DNA from: Phytoactinopolyspora mesophila
GTDB lineage: Bacteria; Actinomycetota; Actinomycetes; Jiangellales; Jiangellaceae
Length of the DNA stretch: 64,000 nt
Direction: 5' to 3'
Assembly: GCF_010122465.1 (NCBI RefSeq)
Contig: NZ_WLZY01000001.1
Coordinates: 1,025,010 to 1,089,009 of the forward strand
Each line of letters opens with the position of its first letter. Within the stretch, counting starts at the first letter, position 1. The notes beneath the pieces are model-generated. The model was not told where the DNA came from and made no database searches. It saw only the letters and a list, made by a program, of their open reading frames with translations. Position numbers and translations under genes: made by a program. Shown piece by piece: positions 38,461 to 46,723 of this stretch.

Positions 38461-38495
38461 ACCCCCTTCCCCGCCTCACTGGACGGGATTTAAAG
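38461..38495 (-). promoter_or_regulatory. PyrR-binding RNA hairpin overlapping the pyrR ribosome-binding site
   Basis: The minus-strand RNA reads CCCGUCCAGUGAGGCGGG (38470-38487), a stem whose loop matches the PyrR anti-antiterminator consensus UCCNGNGAGG. It is followed directly by the purine-rich GGGAAGGGGG, 11 nt before the pyrR ATG. There is no terminator after the site, so binding is expected to block ribosome access (translational repression), as described for mycobacterial PyrR. Confidence 0.78.
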
Positions 38496-38634
38496 GACGC
38501 CGGTCTCGTTGAGAGTACCACCAGGCACCGCTTCGAACTGCTTCGGGGCGCCGCCAGGCGTTTCGCCAGTTGTGTCGGCGGCGTGCACCCGGGCGGGTTG
38601 GCGGGGCAACCGGAGATGGCGCCGCCACCACCTC

Positions 38635-38702
38635 CCCCGTGATCGTGAGCACATTTCCGCTGCTGTAGCGGTGCAGCAAGAATCCGCTCACGATCACAGG
38701 GG
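38635..38702. repeat. GTGATCGTGAG-family hairpin
   Basis: GTGATCGTGAGC (38639-38650) and GCTCACGATCAC (38686-38697) are perfect 12-nt arms, extended by CCCC/GGGG outside one mismatch. A smaller CCGCT/AGCGG stem lies inside. It lies 11 nt after the oppC stop codon, upstream of pyrR. The same arms occur at 58239-58325, so it is a repeated element as well as a possible terminator for oppC. The interval 38496-38712 holds no gene. Confidence 0.8.
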
Positions 38703-38712
38703 TGTGTTGTGT

Positions 38713-39669
38713 TCAGCGCAAGCGGGGATCGAAGGCGTCGCGGATCACGTCGCCCAGGACGATGAAGCTCAGCACCGTGACGCTGAGGAATATCGACGGA
38801 TAGATCAGCAGATGCGGCGATATCTGGAAGTCGGTCTGCGCGTTCGACAGCTGCAATCCCCACGAGATCGCCGGCGCCTGAAGCCCGACGCCCAGGAACG
38901 TCAGCACTGCCTCGGTGACGATGAACGTGCCGATCAGAATGCTCGCCATCACGACCACCGGCGCGATCGCGTTCGGCAGAATGTGCCGTCGCACCAGGAA
39001 CCAGCTGCTGGCCCCCAGGCCGCGCGCCGCGTGGACGTAGTCCATCTGCTTCACCGACATCACCGACGAGCGCATCAGCCGCGTCATGGTCGGCCACCCG
39101 AACAGGGCCAGGACCAGCGACACCGACCAGATGTTGCGCGTTCCGATACTGCTGAGCACCACGAGCGCGCCCAGGATGAACGGGAAACCGAAGAACACAT
39201 CGGACATCCGTGAGATCAGCGCGTCGAGCCACTTGCCCTTGTACCCGGCGATGCTGCCCAGCAAAACCGCGATGACCAGCGAGAGCAGGGTCACCAGCAC
39301 GCCGACACTGATCGAGGCTCGCGCACCGTGGATGACATTCGCGTAGACGTCACAGCCTTGCTTGTCGAACCCGAACGGGTGCCCGCTCGCGGGCCCTTCA
39401 CCGCTGCGGCTCAGATCACACACCCGCGGGTTCGGGTTCCCGAACCAGCCGGCGAACAGATTGGGGAAGATCGCCATCACGATCATGATCAGCACCACGA
39501 TGCCGCTGATCAGGAAGAGCGGGTTGCGTCGCAGGTCACGCCAGGCGTCGCCGCGCAACGTCGTACGTCCGACACCGGCCTCCTCGGTAGGCGGCTGCTC
39601 CGGGCCGGTGCCTGCGCCGCCCCCGTCCACGCGAACGTTCTCGTCTCGCCCGAGAAGGTGATCAGTCAT
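38713..39669 (-). CDS. Peptide ABC transporter permease (OppC/DppC-like)
   Basis: The 318-residue permease has the OppC-type long N-terminal tail, a first membrane helix (about 40-62), a large extracytoplasmic loop with two cysteines, and five further helices. The EAA-like loop reads GWPTMTRLMRSSVMSVKQMDYVHAARGLGAS. It overlaps oppB by 8 nt and is the last gene of the oppA-peptidase-oppB-oppC transcript. Its ATPases are encoded divergently at 44578-46627. Confidence 0.93.
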   Translation of the reverse strand: MTDHLLGRDENVRVDGGGAGTGPEQPPTEEAGVGRTTLRGDAWRDLRRNPLFLISGIVVLIMIVMAIFPNLFAGWFGNPNPRVCDLSRSGEGPASGHPFGFDKQGCDVYANVIHGARASISVGVLVTLLSLVIAVLLGSIAGYKGKWLDALISRMSDVFFGFPFILGALVVLSSIGTRNIWSVSLVLALFGWPTMTRLMRSSVMSVKQMDYVHAARGLGASSWFLVRRHILPNAIAPVVVMASILIGTFIVTEAVLTFLGVGLQAPAISWGLQLSNAQTDFQISPHLLIYPSIFLSVTVLSFIVLGDVIRDAFDPRLR

Positions 39670-40588
39670 GCCGGATCCTTGGATCGAGTACGCCGTAGAG
39701 GAGGTCGACGACGAAGTTGGCGACCAGGAAGATCAACACCAGCGCGGTGGCGACACCGACCACCACGGCACCCTCTTGCACCTGGATCGACCGGAAGAGC
39801 AACTGGCCGACGCCGGGGAGGTTGAAAATACCTTCGACGACGACCGCGCCGCCGAGCAGGAAGCCCAATTCCACACCGAGGAATGTCACCGCGGCGATCA
39901 GCGAGTTGCGCAGCACATGAACCGAGACCACCCGGCGCCGGCTCATACCCTTCGCGAAAGCGGCCCGGACATAGTCGGCGCGCAGGTTCTCCAGGACACT
40001 GACCCGCACGAGCCGCGCGACGGCAGCCATACCGAGGGCGGCCATGATGGCCGCCGGGAGAATGTAGCTGACCGGCCAGCCGTCCGAGACTCCGGAGACA
40101 GGGAAAACCCCGCCGTGGACACCGAGCAGCAGCTGGGCGGTGTATCCCAGCACGAAAATCGGGACGGAGATCACCGCGATCGTGAAGAACAAGATCGTGT
40201 AGTCCGGCCACCGGCCGCGCCGCAAGGCCGCCACCAGACCCAGCCCGATGCCGGCAACGATCTCGATCAGCCAGGCGGTCAGCGCCAGCCGGATGGTCAC
40301 CGGCCAGCGCTGAGCCATCTGGTCGGCCACCGAGCGCCCGTTGAAGTCGGTGCCGAAGTCCCCCGTTAGCAGACCGGCCATGTACTTGGCGTACTGGATC
40401 AGCATCGGGTCGTTCAGGTTGTGCTGCTCGCGCATGGCGTTGATCACGCTCTCGGACAGCGGCCGGTCTCCGGCCATGGCGCGGATCGGGTCACCGGGCA
40501 AAGCCCACACGGCGACATAGATCAGTAGCGTCACACCGAAGAAGACAACCACCAGCTGAATCAGCCGCGAGGCGATGTACCGGCCCAT
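39662..40588 (-). CDS. Peptide ABC transporter permease (OppB/DppB-like)
   Basis: The 308-residue permease starts MGRYIASRLIQLVVVFFGVTLLIY and has six membrane helices. The EAA loop reads MAAVARLVRVSVLENLRADYVRAAFAKGMSR, and the end is YGVLDPRIRHD. It forms the membrane channel with OppC. It starts 10 nt after the carboxypeptidase gene, so uptake and peptidase are on one transcript. Confidence 0.94.
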   Translation of the reverse strand: MGRYIASRLIQLVVVFFGVTLLIYVAVWALPGDPIRAMAGDRPLSESVINAMREQHNLNDPMLIQYAKYMAGLLTGDFGTDFNGRSVADQMAQRWPVTIRLALTAWLIEIVAGIGLGLVAALRRGRWPDYTILFFTIAVISVPIFVLGYTAQLLLGVHGGVFPVSGVSDGWPVSYILPAAIMAALGMAAVARLVRVSVLENLRADYVRAAFAKGMSRRRVVSVHVLRNSLIAAVTFLGVELGFLLGGAVVVEGIFNLPGVGQLLFRSIQVQEGAVVVGVATALVLIFLVANFVVDLLYGVLDPRIRHD

Positions 40589-40598
40589 TCCTGGGTCG

Positions 40599-41966
40599 TC
40601 AGTCCGTTGTGCCGGCCGCGTGCACGCTGGTCGCGAGGATGGCCGCGTACTGCACGGCGGCGAGTTTCCCCAGCGCGATCGGCTCGGACGACGTCACTGC
40701 CTCTGCCTCGGCCACCCAGCCATCGTAGATGTCCGACAGTTCGGCGTGCCGTTGCCGGATGACGGGGGTACCGTTCCCCGCTGCCAGCTCCGCCTCGAGG
40801 GCTCTGCGCAGCATCCCGCCGTATCGCAAGCGGAAGCAGTGCACCTGGTCGAGACAGCCGAATCGTTCGGCGCGCGTCGCCGGACGCGCGGCGCCGGGTT
40901 GGGCGGCCCGGTGGGCCTCCTGGCGGCCCAGCTGCTCGAACATAGGGACGAACGCTCGCGAGGCGCGGACGAACGGCGACCGGACCGACACATCCGGCTC
41001 GATCGCACGCAACGTCTCCCCCAGGATCCGGCCGAGCTCGTCCATGCCTTCGGCACGCCGCTTGAGGACGTCGGCGTAGATCTCGTCGCTCTCGCTGACG
41101 TCGTTGGCATCAGGATGCAGCCAGTAAGGCACCTCGGTCACGAGCGTGAGCGTGCCGTACTTCTCCGCATAGGCCGCACTCGATGCCCCGGCGTCCCATC
41201 GCGTCGGGTCGAGACCCGCGGACTCGGCGAAATCGTAGGCGTCCTCGCTGCGGCCCATGCCGAAGATCGCGTCGGCGTAGCGGGGCGTGTACGGCATCTC
41301 CGGCTCGCCGGTGTCGAGCGGCAGCTCCACTGCCGCCGCGATCGCGTGCAGCGGCTCGTAGAGTTGCGGTGCCGGACGGGACAAGTAGTAGTAGACGCCG
41401 CCGTGTTCGCCGTTGTGGAGTGAGCACATGAAAGCCGGCCGGACATCGTCGATGAGCCGCATGAGCGCGACGGTCTCCGGCATCATCCGGTCGAAATAGG
41501 CTCTCTTGTAGGAAAACGGGAACGTCCACTCCACCTGTTCGTCTGCCGCCGGGCGGTAGAAGTGCCGCGCGTAGTGCCCCCGGGTGAACGGGCCCGAGAA
41601 CCAGCCTTCGTTGAGCCGCGCGCCGTCGGGATCGATGCATGGCACGATGTGCCAGGTGTAGCCCAGCTGCACGGCCAGCTCCGGCTCGTCCACCAACGTG
41701 CGGGCCAGGTGCAGCGCGGTGAGCGCACCGATTGGCTCGTTCGGGTGGACGCCGCCGAAGATCACCGCCTGGGCCGGCCCGGTACCGACGGTCAGCGCCT
41801 GTAGTGGCTCCCCCAGCCGCGATGTTCCGATGCGCCGCAGCGGGCGGCCCGCGCGGTCGGCGATCTCGGAGAACTCGCGGTTGAGTTCGTCAACCGAGGG
41901 GATAGTGGCGAACTCAGGGATACGCCGGAGCGCTTCCTGGCCGGCCCGGGCCGGGGTCATGGACAC
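40599..41966 (-). CDS. M14 family zinc carboxypeptidase
   Basis: The 455-residue cytoplasmic-looking protein has no signal peptide. It has M14 zinc ligands His74 and Glu77 in GGVHPNEPIG, a third ligand in SLHNGEHGG and a catalytic Glu in LVTEVPYWLHP. M14 enzymes remove C-terminal residues from peptides or amides. It lies between the solute-binding protein and permease genes of a peptide transporter, so it probably processes the imported peptide inside the cell. GTG at 41966 follows AAGGAG. Confidence 0.88.
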   Translation of the reverse strand: MSMTPARAGQEALRRIPEFATIPSVDELNREFSEIADRAGRPLRRIGTSRLGEPLQALTVGTGPAQAVIFGGVHPNEPIGALTALHLARTLVDEPELAVQLGYTWHIVPCIDPDGARLNEGWFSGPFTRGHYARHFYRPAADEQVEWTFPFSYKRAYFDRMMPETVALMRLIDDVRPAFMCSLHNGEHGGVYYYLSRPAPQLYEPLHAIAAAVELPLDTGEPEMPYTPRYADAIFGMGRSEDAYDFAESAGLDPTRWDAGASSAAYAEKYGTLTLVTEVPYWLHPDANDVSESDEIYADVLKRRAEGMDELGRILGETLRAIEPDVSVRSPFVRASRAFVPMFEQLGRQEAHRAAQPGAARPATRAERFGCLDQVHCFRLRYGGMLRRALEAELAAGNGTPVIRQRHAELSDIYDGWVAEAEAVTSSEPIALGKLAAVQYAAILATSVHAAGTTD

Positions 41967-42051
41967 GATGCTGGCTTCTCCTTCAGACAGTTCTAGATGC
42001 CCTGGTCACGCGGAGCCGCCGCCTGCTCGACAGCGGTTCCGCGCCGACCTG

Positions 42052-43650
42052 TCAGTCGTTCACGACGACGTCGGTGAGCTCGATCTCGTCGAAGCCGATC
42101 GTCACGTTGGACACGTTCTCGCTGTGCGCGAAGTTGTATGTCGCATAGAACAGCGGCACGGCCGGGAAGTCCTCGAAGATCCGGGCCTCAGCCTGCTGGT
42201 ACAGCTCTGCCGCTTCTTCCGACGTCGGTGCGGCGTCGGCTTCGAGGATGAGCTGATCGACATCGTCCTCGGCGTAACTGCCGGCTCCGGCCCGGCCGAC
42301 GCCCATGGAGCTCCAGACCTCCGTCAGCTGGTTCTGCATGCTCGGATACAGCGATCCCCAGCCGCCGCGGAACATACCGGTGACGGTCTGCTCACTGAGG
42401 TCTTCGATGAACGCCGCGAAGCCCGGCTGGGTCTTGAGCTCGACGTCGTCGATCGCGTCCAGGTTCTGCCGGATCTGGTTGGCCAGCGCCTCGAAGGTCT
42501 GGTCGTAGCCGACACCGCCCGGATACCAGAGTTCGAGGCTGCCGTCCCAGCCGCCTGCCTCATCCATCAGCTCATTCGCGCGTTCGGGGTTGAACTCGCA
42601 GTACTCCCCGCACAGGCCCTCGGTGCCGCCGCCGATGACGTTGGCGCCGTGGAACGACGAAGCCGGGTGATAGACCCCGGCGAAGATCGCTTCGTTGACC
42701 TCTTCACGGTCGATGGCCATCGAGATCGCCTGCCGGATCCGGATGTCCTCGAATCGCTCGTCCCATAGCGGGAAACCGAGCCAGTCGAGGCGGACCGCCT
42801 GGAAGGGGATGAACCGGTCACCGAAGTCCTGCTCCACCTGACGCAGCTTCTCCTGAGGCACCGAGACGATGTCGACCACACCGCCCACGGCATCCGTGTA
42901 CGCGGTGTTGAGGTCGCTGTAGATCCGGAAGACCAGCTCGTCGGCGTTGGGCTGCGGCCCCTGGTAGTCCTCGAACCGGGTCATTCTGATCTCGACGTCG
43001 TGTTCCCAGGCGCCGTCCATCTGGAACGGCCCGTTGCCCACTGGCGCCTCGTCGTAGGCATCCAAGTCCTCGAAGGCGACCTCAGGCAGGGCGTAGAAGC
43101 CCGGCAGCTTGAGTTTGAACGGGAACTGGCTGTCGGCGCTCTTGAGGGTCACCTCGAGCGTGGTTTCGTCGACGACGTTCACCCCGGACAACGTCTCAGC
43201 CTCAGGATCGCCATTCTCCGGGTTGAGCTCGTCGTATCCGACGACGTTGGAGAACTGGCCGTTATTGGCCCAGCCATTGGGAGCGTAGGCGGTGGCGTTC
43301 CACGCGTCGGCGTAGTTCTGCGCGGTGACGGGCTCGCCGTTGTGCCAGGTCCAGCCGTCCCTGATGGTGATGCGCCAGTGAACGTTGTCGTCGCTCTCGA
43401 TCGACTCGGCCTGCAGCAGCGTCACCTCGCTGCTGTCGCCGAACTTCACCAGCGGCGCGAACAGGGCGCTGACCTCGTTGAAGGCCCCGGTCATCCGGTT
43501 GGGCGTGAGGTGGTCGGGCTCGTCGACGCCGACGGAGAAGCTCCCGCCGCCGGACGCAGCCGGGCCGGGATTGTCGTCATCGGAACCGCAGGCGCTCAAC
43601 ACCAGCACGGCTGCGACGATCAGGGCGGGCAGACCTCGCCACGAGCTCAT
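42052..43650 (-). CDS. Peptide ABC transporter substrate-binding lipoprotein (family 5)
   Basis: The 532-residue protein has a lipoprotein signal with lipobox LSAC (Cys21) and the family 5 solute-binding body. Typical segments include DNVHWRITIRDGWTWHNGEPVTAQNYADAW-like text near residue 90 and FEDIRIRQAISMAIDREEV. It captures the peptide outside the membrane for the OppBC channel. The SD AAGGAG is strong. It is transcribed divergently from the regulator. Confidence 0.94.
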   Translation of the reverse strand: MSSWRGLPALIVAAVLVLSACGSDDDNPGPAASGGGSFSVGVDEPDHLTPNRMTGAFNEVSALFAPLVKFGDSSEVTLLQAESIESDDNVHWRITIRDGWTWHNGEPVTAQNYADAWNATAYAPNGWANNGQFSNVVGYDELNPENGDPEAETLSGVNVVDETTLEVTLKSADSQFPFKLKLPGFYALPEVAFEDLDAYDEAPVGNGPFQMDGAWEHDVEIRMTRFEDYQGPQPNADELVFRIYSDLNTAYTDAVGGVVDIVSVPQEKLRQVEQDFGDRFIPFQAVRLDWLGFPLWDERFEDIRIRQAISMAIDREEVNEAIFAGVYHPASSFHGANVIGGGTEGLCGEYCEFNPERANELMDEAGGWDGSLELWYPGGVGYDQTFEALANQIRQNLDAIDDVELKTQPGFAAFIEDLSEQTVTGMFRGGWGSLYPSMQNQLTEVWSSMGVGRAGAGSYAEDDVDQLILEADAAPTSEEAAELYQQAEARIFEDFPAVPLFYATYNFAHSENVSNVTIGFDEIELTDVVVND

Positions 43651-43744
43651 GAAGTCTCCTTATTCGCGACTGGTATCACCTGGTTCAGCACCATCGTTGT
43701 GCATGAGACCACGGAGACGGCGCGGAAGCTGACGAGGCACGAAC

Positions 43745-43790
43745 TTACTGTAGTAACGTAATTCTCGGAAGTTTCAATTTTAAATGAAAC
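43745..43790. promoter_or_regulatory. AT-rich palindromes between opp SBP and regulator genes (candidate operators)
   Basis: TTACTGTAGTAA (43745-43756) is palindromic except at its two centre bases, and GTTTCAATTTTAAATGAAAC (43771-43790) has perfect 6-bp arms. Both stand out in a GC-rich genome and lie in the 290-nt divergent gap. They are good candidates for binding by the adjacent GbsR/MarR-like regulator to control both transcripts. Confidence 0.5.
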
Positions 43791-43940
43791 CTACTTGTTA
43801 CCTAGGTTGCTTGGCCTTCACCGCCCACATACCGGACGATGTTCCAGTACCTGCTCCACAGAGCTCCACGGCATGCCTCCCGAACCACCAACCCAGCCGA
43901 GAACGAGGAGCAGGCACTGAGTAACAGCGAAAGGAATCCG

Positions 43941-44471
43941 ATGGCGCAGTCCGACGACGTCACTGCCGGCACCCCACGCAACCTCGACGACGACCGGCGA
44001 GCCGAATACGCCGAAGAACTCGCCCTGATGTTCCCCCGCAGCGGATGGACCCGGATGCAGGCACGGGTCCTCAGTTACCTAATGCTCAGCACAGAGCCGT
44101 ATGTTTCGTCGGCGGAACTCATCACCGCCCTGCGCGCCAGCGCCGGCTCGATCTCGGCTGCCACCCGCGCGCTCGCCGAGCCCGGCTTCATCCGGCAAGT
44201 GACTGTGCCCGGTGACCGCAGCCACTATTTCCGGGCAGAGGAGGACGTCTGGGGCAACTTCCTCGCCACCGAGCACCGCTACCTCACCCGCCGCGCCGAG
44301 ACCGTCGAGAAGATCCTCACCGAGCTGGGACCGGACGACGAGCAAGCCCGCAAACGGCTGGAGAACATGCGCGACTACCACCACTGGCTCTACGACTTCC
44401 ACCAGCAGATGCGCGACGCGTGGGAGGAATACAAGCGCCGGCGCGATACCGGGCAGGCAGCTGGCGGCTGA
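43941..44471 (+). CDS. GbsR/MarR-like transcriptional regulator
   Basis: The 176-residue protein has a winged HTH (about residues 35-100: ARVLSYLMLSTEPYVSSAELITAL...SAATRALAEPGFI, then wing VPGDRSHYF). A helical C-terminal dimerisation region follows (about 110-165). This is the GbsR-type arrangement. I chose ATG at 43941 with AAGGAA upstream; a longer frame from 43839 adds unlike residues. It precedes oppD by about 106 nt and faces the SBP gene, so it probably controls the peptide uptake system. Confidence 0.84.
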   Translation: MAQSDDVTAGTPRNLDDDRRAEYAEELALMFPRSGWTRMQARVLSYLMLSTEPYVSSAELITALRASAGSISAATRALAEPGFIRQVTVPGDRSHYFRAEEDVWGNFLATEHRYLTRRAETVEKILTELGPDDEQARKRLENMRDYHHWLYDFHQQMRDAWEEYKRRRDTGQAAGG

Positions 44472-44577
44472 GCATTTCGGTCCTGCCCGTATACCGGCAC
44501 GACGCCGGCGACGACTCCCCCGCCGAATGGCCGCAACGGCCCCCGCGCAGTTGGATCACGAGGAAGGATAACGACAC

Positions 44578-45615
44578 GTGGCAACGACCATCGATGTGTC
44601 CCGGGTGTCCGAACCACCCGGCCGAGCGGAAAGTCCTCTGCTCGAGGTCGAAGACCTCCACGTCGAATTCCGGACCCGCGATGGCGTGGCCCAGGCGGTG
44701 AACGGCGTCTCGTACACCGTCGAGGCTGGTGAGACTCTCGCCGTACTCGGCGAATCCGGCTCCGGCAAGAGCGTGACCGCGCAGGCGATCATGGGGATCG
44801 TCGACACTCCGCCCGGGCACATCACCGGCGGAAGGGTCCGGTTCCGCGGGCAGGACATCTTCGCCCTGCCCGAAAACAAGCGCCAGTCGATCCGCGGACG
44901 AGAGATCGCCATGATCTTCCAGGATGCTCTCTCCGCACTCAACCCGGTTTTCCCGGTCGGGTGGCAGATCGCGGAGATGTTCCGCATCCACCAGGGAACG
45001 TCCCGCTCGGACGCCCGCAAACGCGCGATCGAGCTCATGGACCGGGTGCACATCCCAGCCGCCAGCAGCCGCGCACGTGACTACCCGCATCAGTTCTCCG
45101 GCGGCATGAGACAACGGATCATGATCGCCACCGCGATCGCCCTGGACCCCGCCGTCCTGATCGCCGACGAGCCGACCACGGCGCTCGACGTCACGGTGCA
45201 GGCACAGATCATGAAGCTGCTGCGGGAGCTCCAGCAGGACAGCGGCATGGGCTTGATCCTGATCACTCATGATCTCGGCGTCGTCGCCGACGTCGCGGAC
45301 CGGATCGCCGTGATGTACACCGGGCGGATCGTTGAACACGCATCCGTCGATCAGATCTACCAGGCCCCCGCTCACCCGTACACGAGAGGACTTCTCGCGT
45401 CTATTCCACGGGTCGATCTCAAGGGGCGCGAACTCGCTGCCATCCGCGGGCTCCCGCCGAACCTGATGAACATCCCGCCCGGCTGCGCGTTCCATCCTCG
45501 GTGCTCGTCCGCCGAAGAACTGTGCCACCGCACCCGGCCGGCTCTGACCGAGGTCCGCCCCGGACGGTCGAGTGCCTGTCATTTCGCCTCGGAGGTCGTC
45601 GATGGCGCCCGGTGA
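44578..45615 (+). CDS. Peptide ABC transporter ATPase (OppD/DppD-like)
   Basis: The 345-residue ATPase has Walker [10 protein letters not shown], signature [15 protein letters not shown], Walker [13 protein letters not shown]. The oligopeptide C-terminal cysteine region reads [25 protein letters not shown] start. It overlaps oppF by 14 nt. Confidence 0.95.
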   Translation: MATTIDVSRVSEPPGRAESPLLEVEDLHVEFRTRDGVAQAVNGVSYTVEAGETLAVLGESGSGKSVTAQAIMGIVDTPPGHITGGRVRFRGQDIFALPENKRQSIRGREIAMIFQDALSALNPVFPVGWQIAEMFRIHQGTSRSDARKRAIELMDRVHIPAASSRARDYPHQFSGGMRQRIMIATAIALDPAVLIADEPTTALDVTVQAQIMKLLRELQQDSGMGLILITHDLGVVADVADRIAVMYTGRIVEHASVDQIYQAPAHPYTRGLLASIPRVDLKGRELAAIRGLPPNLMNIPPGCAFHPRCSSAEELCHRTRPALTEVRPGRSSACHFASEVVDGAR

Positions 45616-46627
45616 CACCATCCTGGAGGTCCGCGACCTGGCGAAGTACTACCCATTCAGCAAGGGCGGGCTGTTCAACCGGCGCACGGCAGCGATCCGC
45701 GCCGTAGACGGCGTCAGTTTCGATCTTCGCCAGGGCGAGACCCTCGGCGTCGTCGGTGAGTCCGGTTGTGGCAAATCGACGCTGGCGAAGTTGTTGATGC
45801 GGCTCGAGGAACCCACCCGAGGCGAGGCCCGGCTCAACGGGCAGAACATCTACGATCTCGGCGGCAAGGCACTACGGACCATGCGCCGCAACATCCAGAT
45901 CGTCTTCCAGGACCCCTATACATCGCTCGACCCGCGCATGACCGTCGGCGACATCATCGGCGAACCGTTCGACATCCACCCTGAGGTGGAACCCAAGAAG
46001 GGCCGCCGGCGCCGGGTACAGGAACTCCTCGATGTGGTCGGTCTCAACCCGGAGCACATCAACCGTTATCCACACCAGTTCTCCGGCGGCCAGCGCCAGC
46101 GCATCGGCATCGCCCGCGGACTCGCGCTCCGCCCGGACATCATCATCTGCGACGAGCCGGTGTCCGCGCTCGACGTGTCAGTGCAGGCACAAGTGATGAA
46201 CCTGCTGGCCGGCCTGCAGAACGAGTTCGGGCTCTCCTACATCTTCATCGCTCACGACCTGTCCGTCGTCCGGCACATCTCGGATCGGGTGGCGGTCATG
46301 TACCTCGGTAAGTTCGCTGAGATAGGCACCGACGAGGAAATCTACGAACAGCCCGCGCACCCATACACTCAGGCACTGCTGTCAGCCGCGCCCGTCCCGG
46401 ACCCGTCGGTCCGGGGGCAACGCCAGGAGATCATCCTCGCCGGCGACCCGCCCAGCCCGGCGGATCCCCCCAGCGGTTGCCGGTTCCGCACCCGCTGCTG
46501 GAAGGCGACCCAGACGTGCGCCGACGAGGAACCACCCCTGAGGGTGCGCCCTGGCACCGCCCATCCGGTCGCCTGTCACCACGCCGAGGTCCGCGAAGAC
46601 GTCGTGGTCCACCACACACCAGACTGA
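45602..46627 (+). CDS. Peptide ABC transporter ATPase (OppF/DppF-like)
   Basis: The 341-residue ATPase has Walker [10 protein letters not shown], signature [15 protein letters not shown], Walker [13 protein letters not shown] and the C-terminal cysteine region [20 protein letters not shown] chose ATG at 45602 with GGAGG 6 nt upstream, inside the end of oppD. With OppD it powers the OppBC permeases encoded on the other strand. Confidence 0.95.
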   Translation: MAPGDTILEVRDLAKYYPFSKGGLFNRRTAAIRAVDGVSFDLRQGETLGVVGESGCGKSTLAKLLMRLEEPTRGEARLNGQNIYDLGGKALRTMRRNIQIVFQDPYTSLDPRMTVGDIIGEPFDIHPEVEPKKGRRRRVQELLDVVGLNPEHINRYPHQFSGGQRQRIGIARGLALRPDIIICDEPVSALDVSVQAQVMNLLAGLQNEFGLSYIFIAHDLSVVRHISDRVAVMYLGKFAEIGTDEEIYEQPAHPYTQALLSAAPVPDPSVRGQRQEIILAGDPPSPADPPSGCRFRTRCWKATQTCADEEPPLRVRPGTAHPVACHHAEVREDVVVHHTPD

Positions 46628-46639
46628 CGATCCGCGGCA

Positions 46640-46705
46640 CTTCAATACCGCCAGATGGCGATGTCGGCGCTCCTACGCGCGTTAACCCATCTGGCGGTAT
46701 CGAAG
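46640..46705. terminator. Large hairpin between convergent oppF and kamA
   Basis: CTTCAATACCGCCAGATGG (46640-46658) pairs with CCATCTGGCGGTATCGAAG (46687-46705), 18 of 19 pairs, with a 28-nt loop. It lies between the stops of two convergent genes and can act as a bidirectional terminator. Confidence 0.65.
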
Positions 46706-46723
46706 TCGGCCCATACGAGTCCG

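Noticed and set aside
38090-39232. 380-codon minus-strand frame spanning pyrR, the hairpin gap and oppC
   Set aside because: It overlaps two clear genes in another frame and shows only Arg/Ala/Gly-rich shadow sequence.
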